A stretch of DNA of 64,000 nt from Rhodopseudomonas rhenobacensis. GTDB lineage: Bacteria; Pseudomonadota; Alphaproteobacteria; Rhizobiales; Xanthobacteraceae. Positions within the stretch are counted from its first letter, which is position 1. Each line of letters opens with the position of its first letter. The position numbers and the translations under genes were made by a program. The notes under the pieces are model-generated. The model worked only from the letters and a program-made list of their open reading frames with translations, did no database searches and was not told the DNA's origin. The stretch is from positions 231,546 to 295,545 of the forward strand of contig NZ_JACHIH010000001.1 of assembly GCF_014203125.1 (NCBI RefSeq), given 5' to 3'. Positions 1 through 10,400 of the stretch are shown piece after piece.

Positions 1-561
1 CAGTTCTGGCGGCGTGTAATCGGGCACTCCTACCGCGCAGTAGAATGTTTTGCCTTCCTTTGAAAACTGAAAGGAATCGCAGTCGATAAGAGTGGCGGTG
101 GCGTCGGCGCCAACTAAGATACCCGAGTGATTCAAATCGCCAATAACACAACCCGCCGAATGTACGGCGGCTACCGCTTTCGCAATGTTCAATGCTGTCC
201 GGAGCAACAATCTATAGTCTGCGCTCGGGAATTCATTCCGCCGACTTGCTGGAGAATACAATTGGTGAACCGGCTTCTGCTTCCCGACGCGCCGCATCGT
301 GAAACCTGCGAACGTGCCACCGCCCTCAAATAGCAGAGAAATCGGGAACGCCGCGTTAATCACCTTCGCCTGCATTCCGGTAGCGACCATGGCAGAGATC
401 TTTTGCTGCCGCTCTCGTGCTTTGTCGGGGTGATAGATTTTAGCTGCGAGTTCTGGTTCGCCGACGATCTCGAAGACAGCCCCTTCGCCACCGCGCCCCA
501 ACAGCTTGCCGAGCGGGACCGCTCTCCTCTGCTGATCAAAGATGCTTTTGAGGCGCGACAT
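1..561 (-). CDS. Protein kinase of a TerY-P type triad (partial, C-terminus outside window)
   Basis: Reading the minus strand from the ATG at 561 gives an open frame of 187 codons that runs off the left edge. Kinase motifs appear in order: a glycine-rich loop GRGGEGAVFEI, the lysine motif AAKIY, a divergent catalytic loop GDLNHSGILV in place of HRD-N, a metal motif IDCDSF in place of DFG, and an activation-segment end VGVPDYTPPE. This set of variants is typical of the YegI-like kinases that travel with a PP2C phosphatase and a VWA protein. The start overlaps the phosphatase 3' end by 26 bp, which indicates translational coupling. Presumably it phosphorylates a partner that the phosphatase resets; the substrate is unknown. 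Confidence 0.85.
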   Translation of the reverse strand, partial: MSRLKSIFDQQRRAVPLGKLLGRGGEGAVFEIVGEPELAAKIYHPDKARERQQKISAMVATGMQAKVINAAFPISLLFEGGGTFAGFTMRRVGKQKPVHQLYSPASRRNEFPSADYRLLLRTALNIAKAVAAVHSAGCVIGDLNHSGILVGADATATLIDCDSFQFSKEGKTFYCAVGVPDYTPPEL

Positions 562-1351
562 TGAGAATTCGGCGTGCGAGCAATAGCGTTTTGTCGTCAT
601 CCGTCCTGTCGCACACGGACGGACCGTTCAAATAGTTGCACAGTTGTCGCGACAACTTGCGATTCTTCCGAATCCCACCGGACCTGAAGTCGGAAAACAT
701 CCGGTTGAAGAAGGGAGGAAACGCACTGCGGGTGGAATAATTCAGAACAAGATGCTCGATACCGTCTGTAAAGACGGCTAGTTCAGACACATAACCTTCA
801 ATCTCACTTAACTGAAATGATGGCTCGGGATCGTCAGTTACAAAGTAAGTCGTTGATGCATATTCCCCGTTTGAGGGCCAACTGGCTACGGCCCATTCGT
901 CTGAATTTGTTGTACGATAGACGGCGGCCCCGTCTCCAACATGCAGAACTTTAGCTTTCCCCTCGCCGACTATGCAGCCGACTAGCGTCGCGGCATAGTC
1001 GCGGGGAGTAAGCCCAGCAGATCTTGAAATTACCTCAATCCGTCCGCGCATGTCGTCGAGCCAATCGCTCACAATGTCGCGAGAAAGGTCTGCTAAGGTT
1101 CCCCCGCCCTGCAGATAGGTCCTAACGTTTCGACAAAAGGCGCGGACAATAATGCGAGAGCCGATAGAGGATCGTTGCGCGGATCCTGCTCCATCAGAAC
1201 AGACCGCAACCAGCGCGGATTCGTCTCTGCCTGGCACAAAGATGCATGCGCCAGAGTCGTCACAACCTCGGTTTACGCGAAGGTGCGACGTACCGATTGC
1301 ACTCGCCGTAACCCATTCCCAATCGGGTCCGGTCATCCCGCTGTAGCCCAC
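536..1351 (-). CDS. PP2C-family serine/threonine phosphatase of the TerY-P triad
   Basis: The 271-residue protein has the PP2C layout: an N-terminal segment near [15 protein letters not shown] (residues 20-34, the metal-binding Asp region), then [11 protein letters not shown] (about 48-58), which matches the DGxGG-type metal motif, a central CIVGEG strand, and an [10 protein letters not shown] motif near residue 190. PP2C enzymes are metal-dependent phosphatases that reverse Ser/Thr phosphorylation. The gene overlaps the VWA gene upstream by 19 bp and the kinase gene downstream by 26 bp, so the three are one translationally coupled operon. It is shorter than housekeeping PP2Cs but normal for the TerY-P type. 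A role in stress or phage response is inference. Confidence 0.85.
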   Translation of the reverse strand: MGYSGMTGPDWEWVTASAIGTSHLRVNRGCDDSGACIFVPGRDESALVAVCSDGAGSAQRSSIGSRIIVRAFCRNVRTYLQGGGTLADLSRDIVSDWLDDMRGRIEVISRSAGLTPRDYAATLVGCIVGEGKAKVLHVGDGAAVYRTTNSDEWAVASWPSNGEYASTTYFVTDDPEPSFQLSEIEGYVSELAVFTDGIEHLVLNYSTRSAFPPFFNRMFSDFRSGGIRKNRKLSRQLCNYLNGPSVCDRTDDDKTLLLARRILNVAPQKHL

Positions 1352-2016
1352 CCGTCAGGAGCCGTGGGATTTTGCAACGGCACCTGATCGCCTGGATTTG
1401 ACTTTGAGACAGATGAAAGCGAGGCCGAGAGCCACTGGAAGAACTCTTTGAACTGGAGGCCCTTCAGCTTCAGAGGCTCGCGAACCGCAATCGTACGTAA
1501 AATGCCGATATCAGCACCTTCGACGCCCACGGCATAAAACATGAAGGATTTCGCGGCCTCGCCCTCGTGAACGAGATGCGTGGCACGACTCACCGAGTCT
1601 GTCGGCGATCCGTCTGTGATCAAAAAGACCCAAGGGCGATAGTGCTTTACGCCAGCGGACCGGTAGGTCGCCTTCCTCTCCCTCAGCATATCGAGCGCTC
1701 TCTCGACGGCCTCGCCCATCGGGGTGGCACCCGCGCTTTCGATTTTGGGCGGATAGAAATTATGGATCGTCGCAAAGTCGGATTCGACCTTAACGGGCCC
1801 GAAGGTGACGATGGCGACCTCGACTCGCTTGGCCGCCAGGCTGTCCGCCGATAGCTCATCCCGAAATGCCTGAAGACCGTCGTTGAGCTGTTGTATAGGG
1901 GCACCGCTCATTGAGCCAGAATTGTCGAGCACAAGGATAACCGGGCATCGATTCTCGGGATTCTCTACGAATTCCACGGCATTGAACGGCTGTTGTGCAA
2001 AATCAGCTTCCGACAT
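1333..2016 (-). CDS. VWA domain protein (TerY-like) of the TerY-P triad
   Basis: The protein is 227 residues from the ATG at 2016, chosen because a GGGGGCG Shine-Dalgarno stretch lies just upstream and the residues before it look non-coding; a longer frame reaches back to 2115. A single von Willebrand A domain fills the chain. It has a complete MIDAS motif DNSGS (about residues 29-33), ATPMGEAVE for the threonine site (about 100), and ITDGSPTDS for the third Asp (about 135). TerY-type VWA proteins are thought to assemble partners through metal-dependent contacts. It is the first gene of the VWA, PP2C and kinase operon. Confidence 0.85.
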   Translation of the reverse strand: MSEADFAQQPFNAVEFVENPENRCPVILVLDNSGSMSGAPIQQLNDGLQAFRDELSADSLAAKRVEVAIVTFGPVKVESDFATIHNFYPPKIESAGATPMGEAVERALDMLRERKATYRSAGVKHYRPWVFLITDGSPTDSVSRATHLVHEGEAAKSFMFYAVGVEGADIGILRTIAVREPLKLKGLQFKEFFQWLSASLSSVSKSNPGDQVPLQNPTAPDGWATAG

Positions 2017-2218
2017 GTTCGCCCCCAAAAATCGACCAAGTCGTGCATCTCTAAACGATGCGCGAGGCTTTACAACCAAAAGAGGAACGCTGGCTGCCGT
2101 TTCCGCCCACTCCACCGCATCCGTAACGCAAACAATGGACGAGGTGGTTGGGCCCGGAGCACCGCTGCGTGGTCCCGTTCAAAAGTTCAGCTAGTTCAAT
2201 AAGGCCGAGGGCGGAGAC

Positions 2219-2402
2219 ATTTGGTTCTCCCTGAAAGAGAGCCGCCCCCTCGCCTGCTTCGCTGGCATCTGGCGAACTGGACGTCAGTGCGGAAGGTCAA
2301 GGAAGGCGAAACCTATTCGCCTTCCTGGCGACGGAGCCGAACGCCGAGGTCAAGCGTCGTTCGCCCCAAGGCTATGCCAGTGATCCTGAAGACCCCGGCT
2401 GT
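2219..2402 (+). pseudogene. Remnant of a SRAP (YedK/HMCES-like) gene
   Basis: The plus strand encodes pieces of a SOS response-associated peptidase protein in shifting frames: WFSLKESRPLACFAGIW from 2222, NWTSVRKVKEGE from about 2275, FLATEPNAEV in another frame near 2320, and RPKAMPVILKTP near 2365. These follow each other in the order seen in intact SRAP proteins, which shield abasic sites in single-stranded DNA. At least three frameshifts separate them, and neither the N-terminal catalytic Cys nor the C-terminus is visible. SRAP genes are common cargo of mobile elements, so this is probably a decayed passenger. The rest of the gap between 2017 and 2494 shows nothing recognisable. Confidence 0.75.
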
Positions 2403-2494
2403 CAATCTGACATCGGATCTTATTCCACGCCGAAACACAACACATGGGCGGGAAGGCTCACCACTTCAAAGTGCTCTTCAACTCCGGACCGTGG

Positions 2495-5400
2495 TCAAAC
2501 CTCCCCCGAAACGTCGATGACGATGACGGTGAGACGGCTGCGCATCCTTTCCGGCATCAGGTCTCTTAGCATCTGTTCCATTTCGCCTGGGCTTTGCGGC
2601 GCCGCCAAGCCTTTCGGATGGGGCGGAATACCGTGCGGTTTTTTTCTGCCGAACCAAAAAACGCAATAGATGCCAAAGCCCCTGGCATCCGGGTCATGGG
2701 CATAGAACCGCTCAAGCTGCCCCTCGATGGCCGTCCACACCTCAGCATGATAGTCGCGTTTCAGCTCGCACAGGATTTTTCGCGAGGGCATCGACACCGA
2801 GATATCGGCGCGCTTGTCCGCGACCATGTGGCCTTCCGGCTCAGCCGTGATTCCGAGCGGCAACAGTGATGGGCGCAAGAGCGTCACGAGGTTGTCGCGG
2901 CACGCTTCCTCCGGCCGCGGCTCCGCCGTGCGCGCATAGGAATCGAGATTCCAGAATTGCTTGAAGATGTCCGTGTTCGCCCGCGCGATGCTGTGTGCGA
3001 GGCCGCGGAGATGCGCAACCAACAGGGCGTAAAGGTCAGCCACCGTCGAGGGCGCCGCATTGCGCAAGGCCGCTATGGCTTGCGGCCAGTCGGGCCGATC
3101 GTATTCGGCGTCACGCCGCCTTTGCCGTTGGTTCGCCAGCGCATGAAGGATATGCGGCCGGTACGAGGTTAGCCCAGGGTCCGCGTTAAGGCGACTCAGG
3201 GCATCGGTTGCGACTTCGCTTGGTGATGCTGAAATGACATTAATCAAGCTCCGAATATAGTCGGCCGCATCCCACGCGTTGGTGTTGCCGCTCCAACCGT
3301 CCGACGGATGCGGCGTCTCGGGAAATAAACTTCCCGCGAGACGCGCAATGAACTCAGCAACCGGCACAGCTAAAGCCCGGGAAGGCTGGCGGTCGTCGCC
3401 GAAGCCACCCTTGTCGCGAAGGTCAAAAATAAAATCCGGATGTGCCCGGGCGCGCTGGCCCACGTCCTGCTCGAACGAAGCGGGTGCGAGAACATATGCT
3501 GAGGCAAGCCAGAGATCTCGCTGGCGGTGCTCGACGGGTATCGCGCCGGAACGCACCTGCTGCGCCAGCACCAGAAATTCCTGGTGCGCCGCAGGAAGCT
3601 TCAGCGCGGCGGCAAGCAAATCATCAAGGCGGTACGGGCTCGCATTTGGGAATTCACGCAAGAGGCCAAGCACGATGTCCGCCCGGTACGGCTCGAACGC
3701 AGCCTCGGTCAAAAGCTCGCTCAACCCGTCGGAAAATTGCTCGTTCCGCGAAAGCCGCAAGCGTAAGACCGCGAGATATACATCCCGCACAAACTCGGGA
3801 CGGCGTTCCGTCAGGGACTTCCGCCATGGATGGACAATCCAATGCTCGGTCCCATCCTGCAGCTGGGAGACAGGGCATGTGATATCGAAGGCGAGCATGC
3901 CCCGCAGGAAATCATCGGAGAGACCCGAAAGGTCCTGCCCGGAGGCCCAGCGCTCATTCATCCCTGCTACCATGGCGCTCCACCAGTCGTAGTGCTGATG
4001 CTGGGCGGCTAGCGCCATGACGTCGGCGTAGGATGGCAGGTCATTCCGCGACAGCGACGCCATCAGCGCATCGAGCGCGGCGCCGGTTCGCTCTTCACCC
4101 AGCCACGCTGCCAGCCGCTCCCGCGGTGTCGCCGCCCGTTCGACATCGCCATAGTGCGCGAAATAAATCATGCCGAGATGCTTGAGCCAGCCCATATGGA
4201 CGCCGCTGCGGATTTGTTCGAAATCGCGATCGAAATCCTGCCGCTGCTGCTCGCGGCTTTCCTCGACGTCAACCTCCTCACGGCTGGAACGGCCCGCGAA
4301 GTAATCGGGCGGAAGATTAGTGACAATCGCCCGCGCCAGCGCTGTCGCCAGTGCAGCCTCACCGGTCCCCCTTGACCAAAGCGTCTCGAATACCGTGGCG
4401 GCATGAGGGTGGCCGGCGTGGTATGAAAGCGAGAGCGCGATCTCATACAGAAAGACCTGCCGTTCACCCGGTTCAGCCGCGGCCATTTCCTCGGCCGAGA
4501 TATCAAGCAGCGTGTCGACATTTGGCTCAAGAAGTAACGCTTCGCGAAATCGGTTATAGGAGAGCCAGCGATCTTCATCGATAATGACGGTACGGAGAAA
4601 ATGGCGCGCGATTGCGGTCATACGTTCCGGCGCGTCTCGTGAGGCATCGCGAAGGCCCCGAGCCCGGCTCTCGCTTGTGCCGCCCTTCAACGCGGCGCGC
4701 TTGCGCAGCCACTCCAGCGCGCGGCCGGGGTCGAACGGAACCGGCGAGCGCCACGCCCGAACCAGAATACGGGCGTAAAACGCAGCCACTTCCCAGACAC
4801 GGCGGTCGAAACCGCGCCCACTGTTCATCGGGACCGCGATGCCGTCGAGTATTTCCGGCACGTCGCTCTCCGGCAATTTGTCGGCGAGCGTCCAGAGCAG
4901 TCCCGAGCCGGCCATGTCGTCAACGTCAAGGCAATCGCCGATTAGGGTCACGACGTCAGCAACGCCGAACGGATGCCCGTAGAGCTGCGTGATGATTTCG
5001 GCACGCAGACGGACCTCGTTGGACGTGTTGCCAAGCTGGGTTTGGCATGCATCGCGCAAGGCGGCCTTGCCCGGATCGTCAAGGCGAAGAAGCGCGGCAA
5101 GCGCGTGGGCACGCTCGGCGAATGGTGAATTCTGCCGCACCAGAACCGCCACCAGATCGGGGAGCATCTCGGAAAGGGGCGTGCCCAGCATTAGCGCGTC
5201 CACCACCACTGACCGGATGCCGGAAGCCGATGCGGGGTTGTTCAGGATGGCCCGAAATTCACCTATCATGTCGGGCCGTGCCAGCGCGCCGATGGAGCGC
5301 GACTGCCAGTTGCCGGAACGAAACCAGGGATTCTCCTTCGAAAGCCGGTCGAGCGCCTGCACAAGACAGGCACATGATGACGGCGCAAGCGACGCCGCAT

Positions 5401-6508
5401 CGCCGTAGGTCAGAACCCCATAAGGGTCAGCTTCGATAAGTTCGTCTGCATGTTCCGGCAGGTGAACCGCAAGCCAGGCGTGCAGGCCACGCAATTCCGC
5501 CGCGGGATGCCCATCGACGCCCATGAGGGCGAGAACCCGCCCGAACGGCAACCCTTCGCGAACCAGCCGGGCTAGGAACTCGGCCGCGAGGAATTCTGCC
5601 GTGGTGCGGTGCGCATAATCGACTGTCTCGGCTTCAGCGCCCGCATCGAATACCCGGCGGCCCAGCGCAGCCTGCACCATCTCGGGCGCGAAGAATGAAA
5701 CGGAGCGATACCCCGGTATGTCCGCCGTGCCCTCCTGGTCGGTCAGGCTGACCGCATCGACGTCGCTGATAAGGCGCGCCGCGCAAATGGCGCCGGCGAC
5801 GGGCCGAAGCTCCGCCACCGACAGTGACCCGCCGCCCGAGCGCGCGTGCTCCTGATTGCATTCCTGGAGCATGAGGCCGGTCGACATCTCGAATAGCTGC
5901 GTGCGCGTCGCCGGCCATGAGCCCGTCTGGACTGCGCGCCACAGCATGATGAGGTTTTGCGGGTTCTCAAGGAAATCCGCGAGGCCACGTTCTTCGGCTT
6001 CAACCAGGAAGCCATCAGCGACGGCGTCCTCAACGCCCTGCCCGGCGAGAACCTCTCGCTGCTCTGCCGCGGAGAGCATGTCGAGCTGGAGCACGGGCGC
6101 ATCTCCGTGCTGGTCGAAATAGGGGCGAAGCGCGGCGAAGTCGCTTTCCCCCAGCCAATCCGCCACCCGGCACGAGATGCGGACCCTGGCCGGCTTTACG
6201 TCCCACAGCTTCGAGACCAGCGCATCGATGATGCCTTGGTCGCTCCGCCCACCGCGCTTTTCATCGAGACCGTCGATAAACAGCGCCTGCCCCGCAAGCG
6301 CATGCGCCGGCATGTTAAGGAAGGCGCGCGCCTTGAGAAAGCGTGCACCTTCGGTGGCTGCGGCTTCCTTGAACAGATGGGTCTTGCCCGAGCCCGGGTC
6401 GCCCAAAAGCACAAGGTTCGGCTCACCCGCGAAGTCCGAGAAGGTACGAGGCTTTGCTTCTTCCTCCTTGCCAGGGGCGGCGTTTGTCTGACGAACGATT
6501 CGGGTCAT
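2495..6508 (-). CDS. NACHT/STAND-like NTPase with C-terminal PD-(D/E)xK nuclease domain
   Basis: This very large protein is 1337 residues from the ATG at 6508; a TTG at 6580 would add 24. The NTPase is at the N-terminus: Walker A GDPGSGKT at 36-43, Walker B ALFIDGLDE at 75-83, and an arginine strand RISCRVADW near 115, all as in NACHT-type STAND ATPases. The middle, about 300-1200, is helical and repeat-like, suited to sensing. Near the C-terminus RADISVSM, then ILCELKRD and EGQLERFY give a D...ExK...QxxxY pattern of the PD-(D/E)xK nuclease fold. STAND proteins with nuclease domains often act in antiphage defence, where a trigger causes oligomerisation and DNA cleavage; that role is inferred here. 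It sits between the TerY-P triad and the transfer genes. Confidence 0.75.
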   Translation of the reverse strand: MTRIVRQTNAAPGKEEEAKPRTFSDFAGEPNLVLLGDPGSGKTHLFKEAAATEGARFLKARAFLNMPAHALAGQALFIDGLDEKRGGRSDQGIIDALVSKLWDVKPARVRISCRVADWLGESDFAALRPYFDQHGDAPVLQLDMLSAAEQREVLAGQGVEDAVADGFLVEAEERGLADFLENPQNLIMLWRAVQTGSWPATRTQLFEMSTGLMLQECNQEHARSGGGSLSVAELRPVAGAICAARLISDVDAVSLTDQEGTADIPGYRSVSFFAPEMVQAALGRRVFDAGAEAETVDYAHRTTAEFLAAEFLARLVREGLPFGRVLALMGVDGHPAAELRGLHAWLAVHLPEHADELIEADPYGVLTYGDAASLAPSSCACLVQALDRLSKENPWFRSGNWQSRSIGALARPDMIGEFRAILNNPASASGIRSVVVDALMLGTPLSEMLPDLVAVLVRQNSPFAERAHALAALLRLDDPGKAALRDACQTQLGNTSNEVRLRAEIITQLYGHPFGVADVVTLIGDCLDVDDMAGSGLLWTLADKLPESDVPEILDGIAVPMNSGRGFDRRVWEVAAFYARILVRAWRSPVPFDPGRALEWLRKRAALKGGTSESRARGLRDASRDAPERMTAIARHFLRTVIIDEDRWLSYNRFREALLLEPNVDTLLDISAEEMAAAEPGERQVFLYEIALSLSYHAGHPHAATVFETLWSRGTGEAALATALARAIVTNLPPDYFAGRSSREEVDVEESREQQRQDFDRDFEQIRSGVHMGWLKHLGMIYFAHYGDVERAATPRERLAAWLGEERTGAALDALMASLSRNDLPSYADVMALAAQHQHYDWWSAMVAGMNERWASGQDLSGLSDDFLRGMLAFDITCPVSQLQDGTEHWIVHPWRKSLTERRPEFVRDVYLAVLRLRLSRNEQFSDGLSELLTEAAFEPYRADIVLGLLREFPNASPYRLDDLLAAALKLPAAHQEFLVLAQQVRSGAIPVEHRQRDLWLASAYVLAPASFEQDVGQRARAHPDFIFDLRDKGGFGDDRQPSRALAVPVAEFIARLAGSLFPETPHPSDGWSGNTNAWDAADYIRSLINVISASPSEVATDALSRLNADPGLTSYRPHILHALANQRQRRRDAEYDRPDWPQAIAALRNAAPSTVADLYALLVAHLRGLAHSIARANTDIFKQFWNLDSYARTAEPRPEEACRDNLVTLLRPSLLPLGITAEPEGHMVADKRADISVSMPSRKILCELKRDYHAEVWTAIEGQLERFYAHDPDARGFGIYCVFWFGRKKPHGIPPHPKGLAAPQSPGEMEQMLRDLMPERMRSRLTVIVIDVSGEV

Positions 6509-6676
6509 GCCGGGAGCTGCAGATCTGAAAATGCGAGGCTGGCTGTGATTCCCGGCGCCTGTCAAGTATAGCGGCCCCAATTGCCGTTAGTTCTCAGCGC
6601 AAGAGGTGGAAATCACACCCTCGTCGCGAGGCACTGGCCTCAGTCGCTCATTCTTAAATCGGGCTATTGTAGCATG

Positions 6677-6958
6677 TTAGCGACGAACCGCCGGACCAGT
6701 TGGATCCGTCTTGCTGTGAGTGGCCGAAGCCGCCTCGAACGCGTTCTTCCCCTTCGTGGTCCAGACACCGCGCGCGTGTTCGCCATCCTCACTCTGGAGC
6801 TTGTCGGCCATCCAGAGGAGCGCGCCGAGGATGGTGGCGCGGTCGTCGCCGGTCAGCTCCACGATACCGGCCGTGACGACGAGACCGCCGAGTTCGATCA
6901 GATGCCGCGTACGCTTGCGGCGCTCGACCTGCCAAGCGCGCATATCATGCCGCGCCAT
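6677..6958 (-). CDS. traD: Conjugal transfer protein TraD (Ti-type)
   Basis: The 93-residue product carries RKRTRHLIELGGLVV, then LTGDDRATILGALLWMAD, which matches the small TraD family of Ti-like plasmids (distinct from the large coupling protein of F). TraD is thought to be a relaxosome accessory protein. The ATG at 6958 was chosen because it gives the usual short length and overlaps the traC stop by 14 bp; longer frames up to 7099 run inside traC. The C-terminal 30 residues, rich in charged and small residues, look poorly conserved. Confidence 0.8.
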   Translation of the reverse strand: MARHDMRAWQVERRKRTRHLIELGGLVVTAGIVELTGDDRATILGALLWMADKLQSEDGEHARGVWTTKGKNAFEAASATHSKTDPTGPAVRR

Positions 6959-7271
6959 TGCGGCTTGGTGTCGGTTGCGCGCCGCTCGGTTGTGCAGGAG
7001 TGCCGTTAGTGTCGCGGTCAGTTGATGGCGCACTTCGCCGCGCCCGGCTTTGAAAGAACGCAGCCCCGCGCTTGGCCCATGCCTCCCTCTTTCCGGCATC
7101 CTTGGTTTCGGCCAACACGATCAGCCCGCCGGCCAGTTCGTCGGCGCTGAGTGCGTCCGCCCCGGTTGCAATCACCAGCTCACCGAGTTGCTGTACCTTG
7201 CGAATTTTCAGTTCTCGCGCCTTGTCCTGAAGTGCTTTCAGTTCCCCGTCGAAATCCCGTGGCTTGCGCAT
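6945..7271 (-). CDS. traC: Conjugal transfer protein TraC (Ti-type)
   Basis: The 108-residue product starts MRKPRDFDGELKALQ and continues with KIRKVQQLGELVIATGAD and LSADELAGGLI, the signature of the TraC family found next to oriT in Ti plasmids and related integrative elements. TraC is thought to be a relaxosome accessory protein that acts at oriT. The ATG at 7271 has a strong GGAGGA ribosome site 5-6 bases upstream, which settles the start against a longer frame reaching 7463. The C-terminus is a low-complexity Ser/Pro/Thr tail. It is divergent from traA, leaving a 171-bp spacer that holds the nic site. Confidence 0.85.
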   Translation of the reverse strand: MRKPRDFDGELKALQDKARELKIRKVQQLGELVIATGADALSADELAGGLIVLAETKDAGKREAWAKRGAAFFQSRARRSAPSTDRDTNGTPAQPSGAQPTPSRNGAA

Positions 7272-7379
7272 CACGTCCTCCAGCAATGTCGATGCAGCGA
7301 TGATAGTTGAGCCCTGGGCACAAAGCTGTAAGGTTGCCGGGACGGTTTGAGACGGCGTAGTCCCGTACGAGAATTTTTC

Positions 7380-7412
7380 GAGGGAGGGCGCGCTTATACG
7401 TCGTTCCGACGT
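7380..7412 (-). other. Putative oriT nic region (MobQ type)
   Basis: Between divergent traC and traA, the minus strand reads a hairpin ACGTCG-GAA-CGACGT (7412-7398) followed at once by TATAAGCGCGCCCTCCC (about 7400-7384). A hairpin next to a TAAnnGCGCCCT-like core is the layout of RSF1010/Ti-type (MobQ) origins, where the relaxase nicks within the GCGCCCT segment. The relaxase encoded alongside is of the matching MobQ class. The exact nick base is not determined from sequence. Confidence 0.7.
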
Positions 7413-7442
7413 TCGCTTCGCCGTGGCAATGATCCGATCGCG

Positions 7443-10400
7443 ATGGCGATCTATCATCTTCACGTCAAGGTCATTGGCCGCAAGTCTGGCTCAAGCGCGG
7501 TGGCGTCGGCCGCCTACCGCTCGGGCTCGCGGTTGCGCGACAAGCGCCTGGACCGCAGCCATGACTTTTCCGCGAAGCGCGGCGTGGTCCATTCCGAGGT
7601 CATGCTACCGGACAACGCGCCCGAGGCGTGGAGCGACCGCGAACGGCTCTGGAACGATGTCGAGGCGTTCGAGATCCGCAAGGATGCGCAGCTTGCCCGC
7701 GAGGTCGAGTTCGCCATTCCGCGCGAGATGACACAGGTGCAAGGCATCGAACTCGCCCGCGACTTCGCGCAGTCGGAGTTCGTGGACCGCGGCATGATCG
7801 CCGATCTCAATGTGCATTGGGATATCGGCGAGGACGGCATGCCCAAACCTCATGCCCACGTCATGCTGACGATGCGGCAAATCAACATCAACGGGGACGA
7901 CAATGGCTTCGGCCCGAAGGTGCGGGATTGGAACCGCACGCAGATGGTCGAACGCTGGCGCGAACGTTGGGCCGAGCTCGCCAACGAGCGGCTGGCCGAA
8001 CTCGATATCGACGCACGCATCGACCACCGCAGTTTTGAGGCGCAGGGCATCGGGCTGGAGCCGCAAAGCCAGATCGGCGCATCCGCGCAGCGGATCGAAC
8101 GCGAAGGGGGCGAGGCCGCCGACCGCGCGGAGATGCACCGCGAAATCGCGCGCGGCAACGGCGAGCGCATTATTGCCGATCCTTCCATCGCACTGGACGC
8201 GATCACGCATCAGCAATCGACCTTCACGCTGCGCGACATGGCAAAGTTTGCGCATCGGCACAGCGACGGGGTCGATCAGTTCAACGCAGTGATGGGCGCG
8301 ATGCGCGGCGCGCCGGATCTGGTGGAACTCGGACAGGACGGACGCGGCGAGGACCGCTTCACCACCCGCGACATGATCGAGTCCGAACAGCGCCTGCACC
8401 ACGCTGCCGAACTGATGGCCGAGCGGGAACGCCATGCCGTGGAGGACGCTGACAGGCAAGCGGCTCTGGCGCGTGCGGAAGCGCGCGGCCTTGTCCTGTC
8501 CGGCGAGCAGGCCGATGCGTTGGCGCATGTCACGGACGGGCGCGATCTCGGGATCATGGTCGGCCATGCCGGGACGGGCAAGAGCGCGATGCTGGGCGTG
8601 GCGCGGGAGGCATGGGAGGCGGCGGGTTACGAGGTCCGGGGCGTGGCGCTGTCCGGCATCGCGGCGGAAAACCTCGAAAGCGGATCGGGCATTGCGTCAC
8701 GCACCATCGCCAGCATGGAACATGGCTGGGGCCAGGGCCGCGACCTGCTCAGCGCGCGCGACGTGTTGGTGATCGACGAGGCGGGCATGGTCGGCACGCG
8801 GCAATTGGAGCGCGTGCTGTCCCATGCCGCCGACGCCGGCGCCAAGGTGGTGCTGGTCGGCGATCCGCAACAGCTGCAAGCAATAGAAGCGGGCGCGGCC
8901 TTCCGCTCGATTCATGAGCGCCACGGCGGCGTCGAGATCGGCGAGGTGCGCCGCCAACGCGAGGATTGGCAGCGCGACGCCACCCGCGACCTGGCGACCG
9001 GCAAGACTGGCGCAGCGATCCATGCCTATGCGAGAGGCGGCATGGTGCATGCGGCGGCGTCCCGCGAGCAGGCGCGCAGCGAACTGATCGACCGCTGGGA
9101 CCGCGACCGGCAGACATCGCCGGACCGCAGCCGCATCATCCTCACCCATACCAACGACGAGGTTCGCGAACTCAACGCGGGGGCGCGGGAACGGATGCGG
9201 GCCGCCGGCGATCTCGGCGGGGATGTGCGTGTCACGGTCGAACGCGGCGCGCGCAGCTTCGCCAGTGGGGATCGCGTCATGTTCCTGCAAAACGAACGCG
9301 GGCTTGGCGTGAAGAACGGCACGCTCGGCGCCATCGAGCATGTCAGTCAGAAATCCATGTCGGTGCGTACCGATGACGGGCGCAACGTCTCGTTCGACCT
9401 CAAGGATTACAACCGCATCGACCATGGCTATGCCGCGACCATTCACAAGGCACAGGGCATGACCGTGGACCGGACCCATGTGTTGGCGACGCCGGGCATG
9501 GACGCCCACGGCAGCTATGTCGCCCTTTCGCGCCACCGCGACGGCACGGACCTGCATTATGGCCATGACGACTTCACCAGCCAGGAGCGGCTCACCCGTA
9601 CCCTGTCGCGCGATCGGGCCAAGGACATGGCGTCTGATTACGATCGCGCCGATCCGATTCAGGGCTACGCCGAGCGTCGCGGCATCACCTTCCGCGAGCG
9701 TGTCGCCGAAATCGTCCAGAGACTCGTGCCGGAGAAGCTGCGCGGTATGTTTGAGGGCCTGCGCTTTCCGGGAGATGTACCCGGCACGGATGGCGAACGG
9801 AGGCCAGAGCGGGAAGCGCCGGAAAGGGAAAGCGCCGCGGCGGCAGTCCGGCGAACGACGGATACGCCGGAAAGGACCGTGGCAGCGGACACGGACGTGG
9901 CACTGCGTCAAGCTCCTACCAAGGCGCTCATCCGCCACGCCCGCGCCGTGAATGCGATCTTCGAGATGCAGCAGCAGGGCGGCAAGGCCAGCTCGGAGCA
10001 GGTGAAGGAATTGCAGGAGGCCCGCAAGGAGTTTGAGGCGGTACGGCCCTATGGCTCGCACGACGCCGAAGCCGCCTACAAGACGAACCCGGAACTCGCA
10101 GAGCTAGCCGCTTCGGGCAATCCCGCCCGCGCGATTTGCGCTCTCCAGCTCGAAACCGAGCTGCGCACCGACCCGGCCCGGCGCGCCGACCGCTTCGTGG
10201 AGCGCTGGCAAAAGCTCGATCAGACCAGCCAGCACCAGTATCAGGCGGGCGACATGTCGGGCTACAAATCCACGCGGGCGGCGATGGGTAACATGGCCAA
10301 GAACTTAGAGCGCGATCCGCAGCTTGAATCCATTCTCGCTGGCCGCAAGCAACAACTCGGCATCGCGTTCGAAACAGGCCGCCGGCTCGGTCAGGAATTG

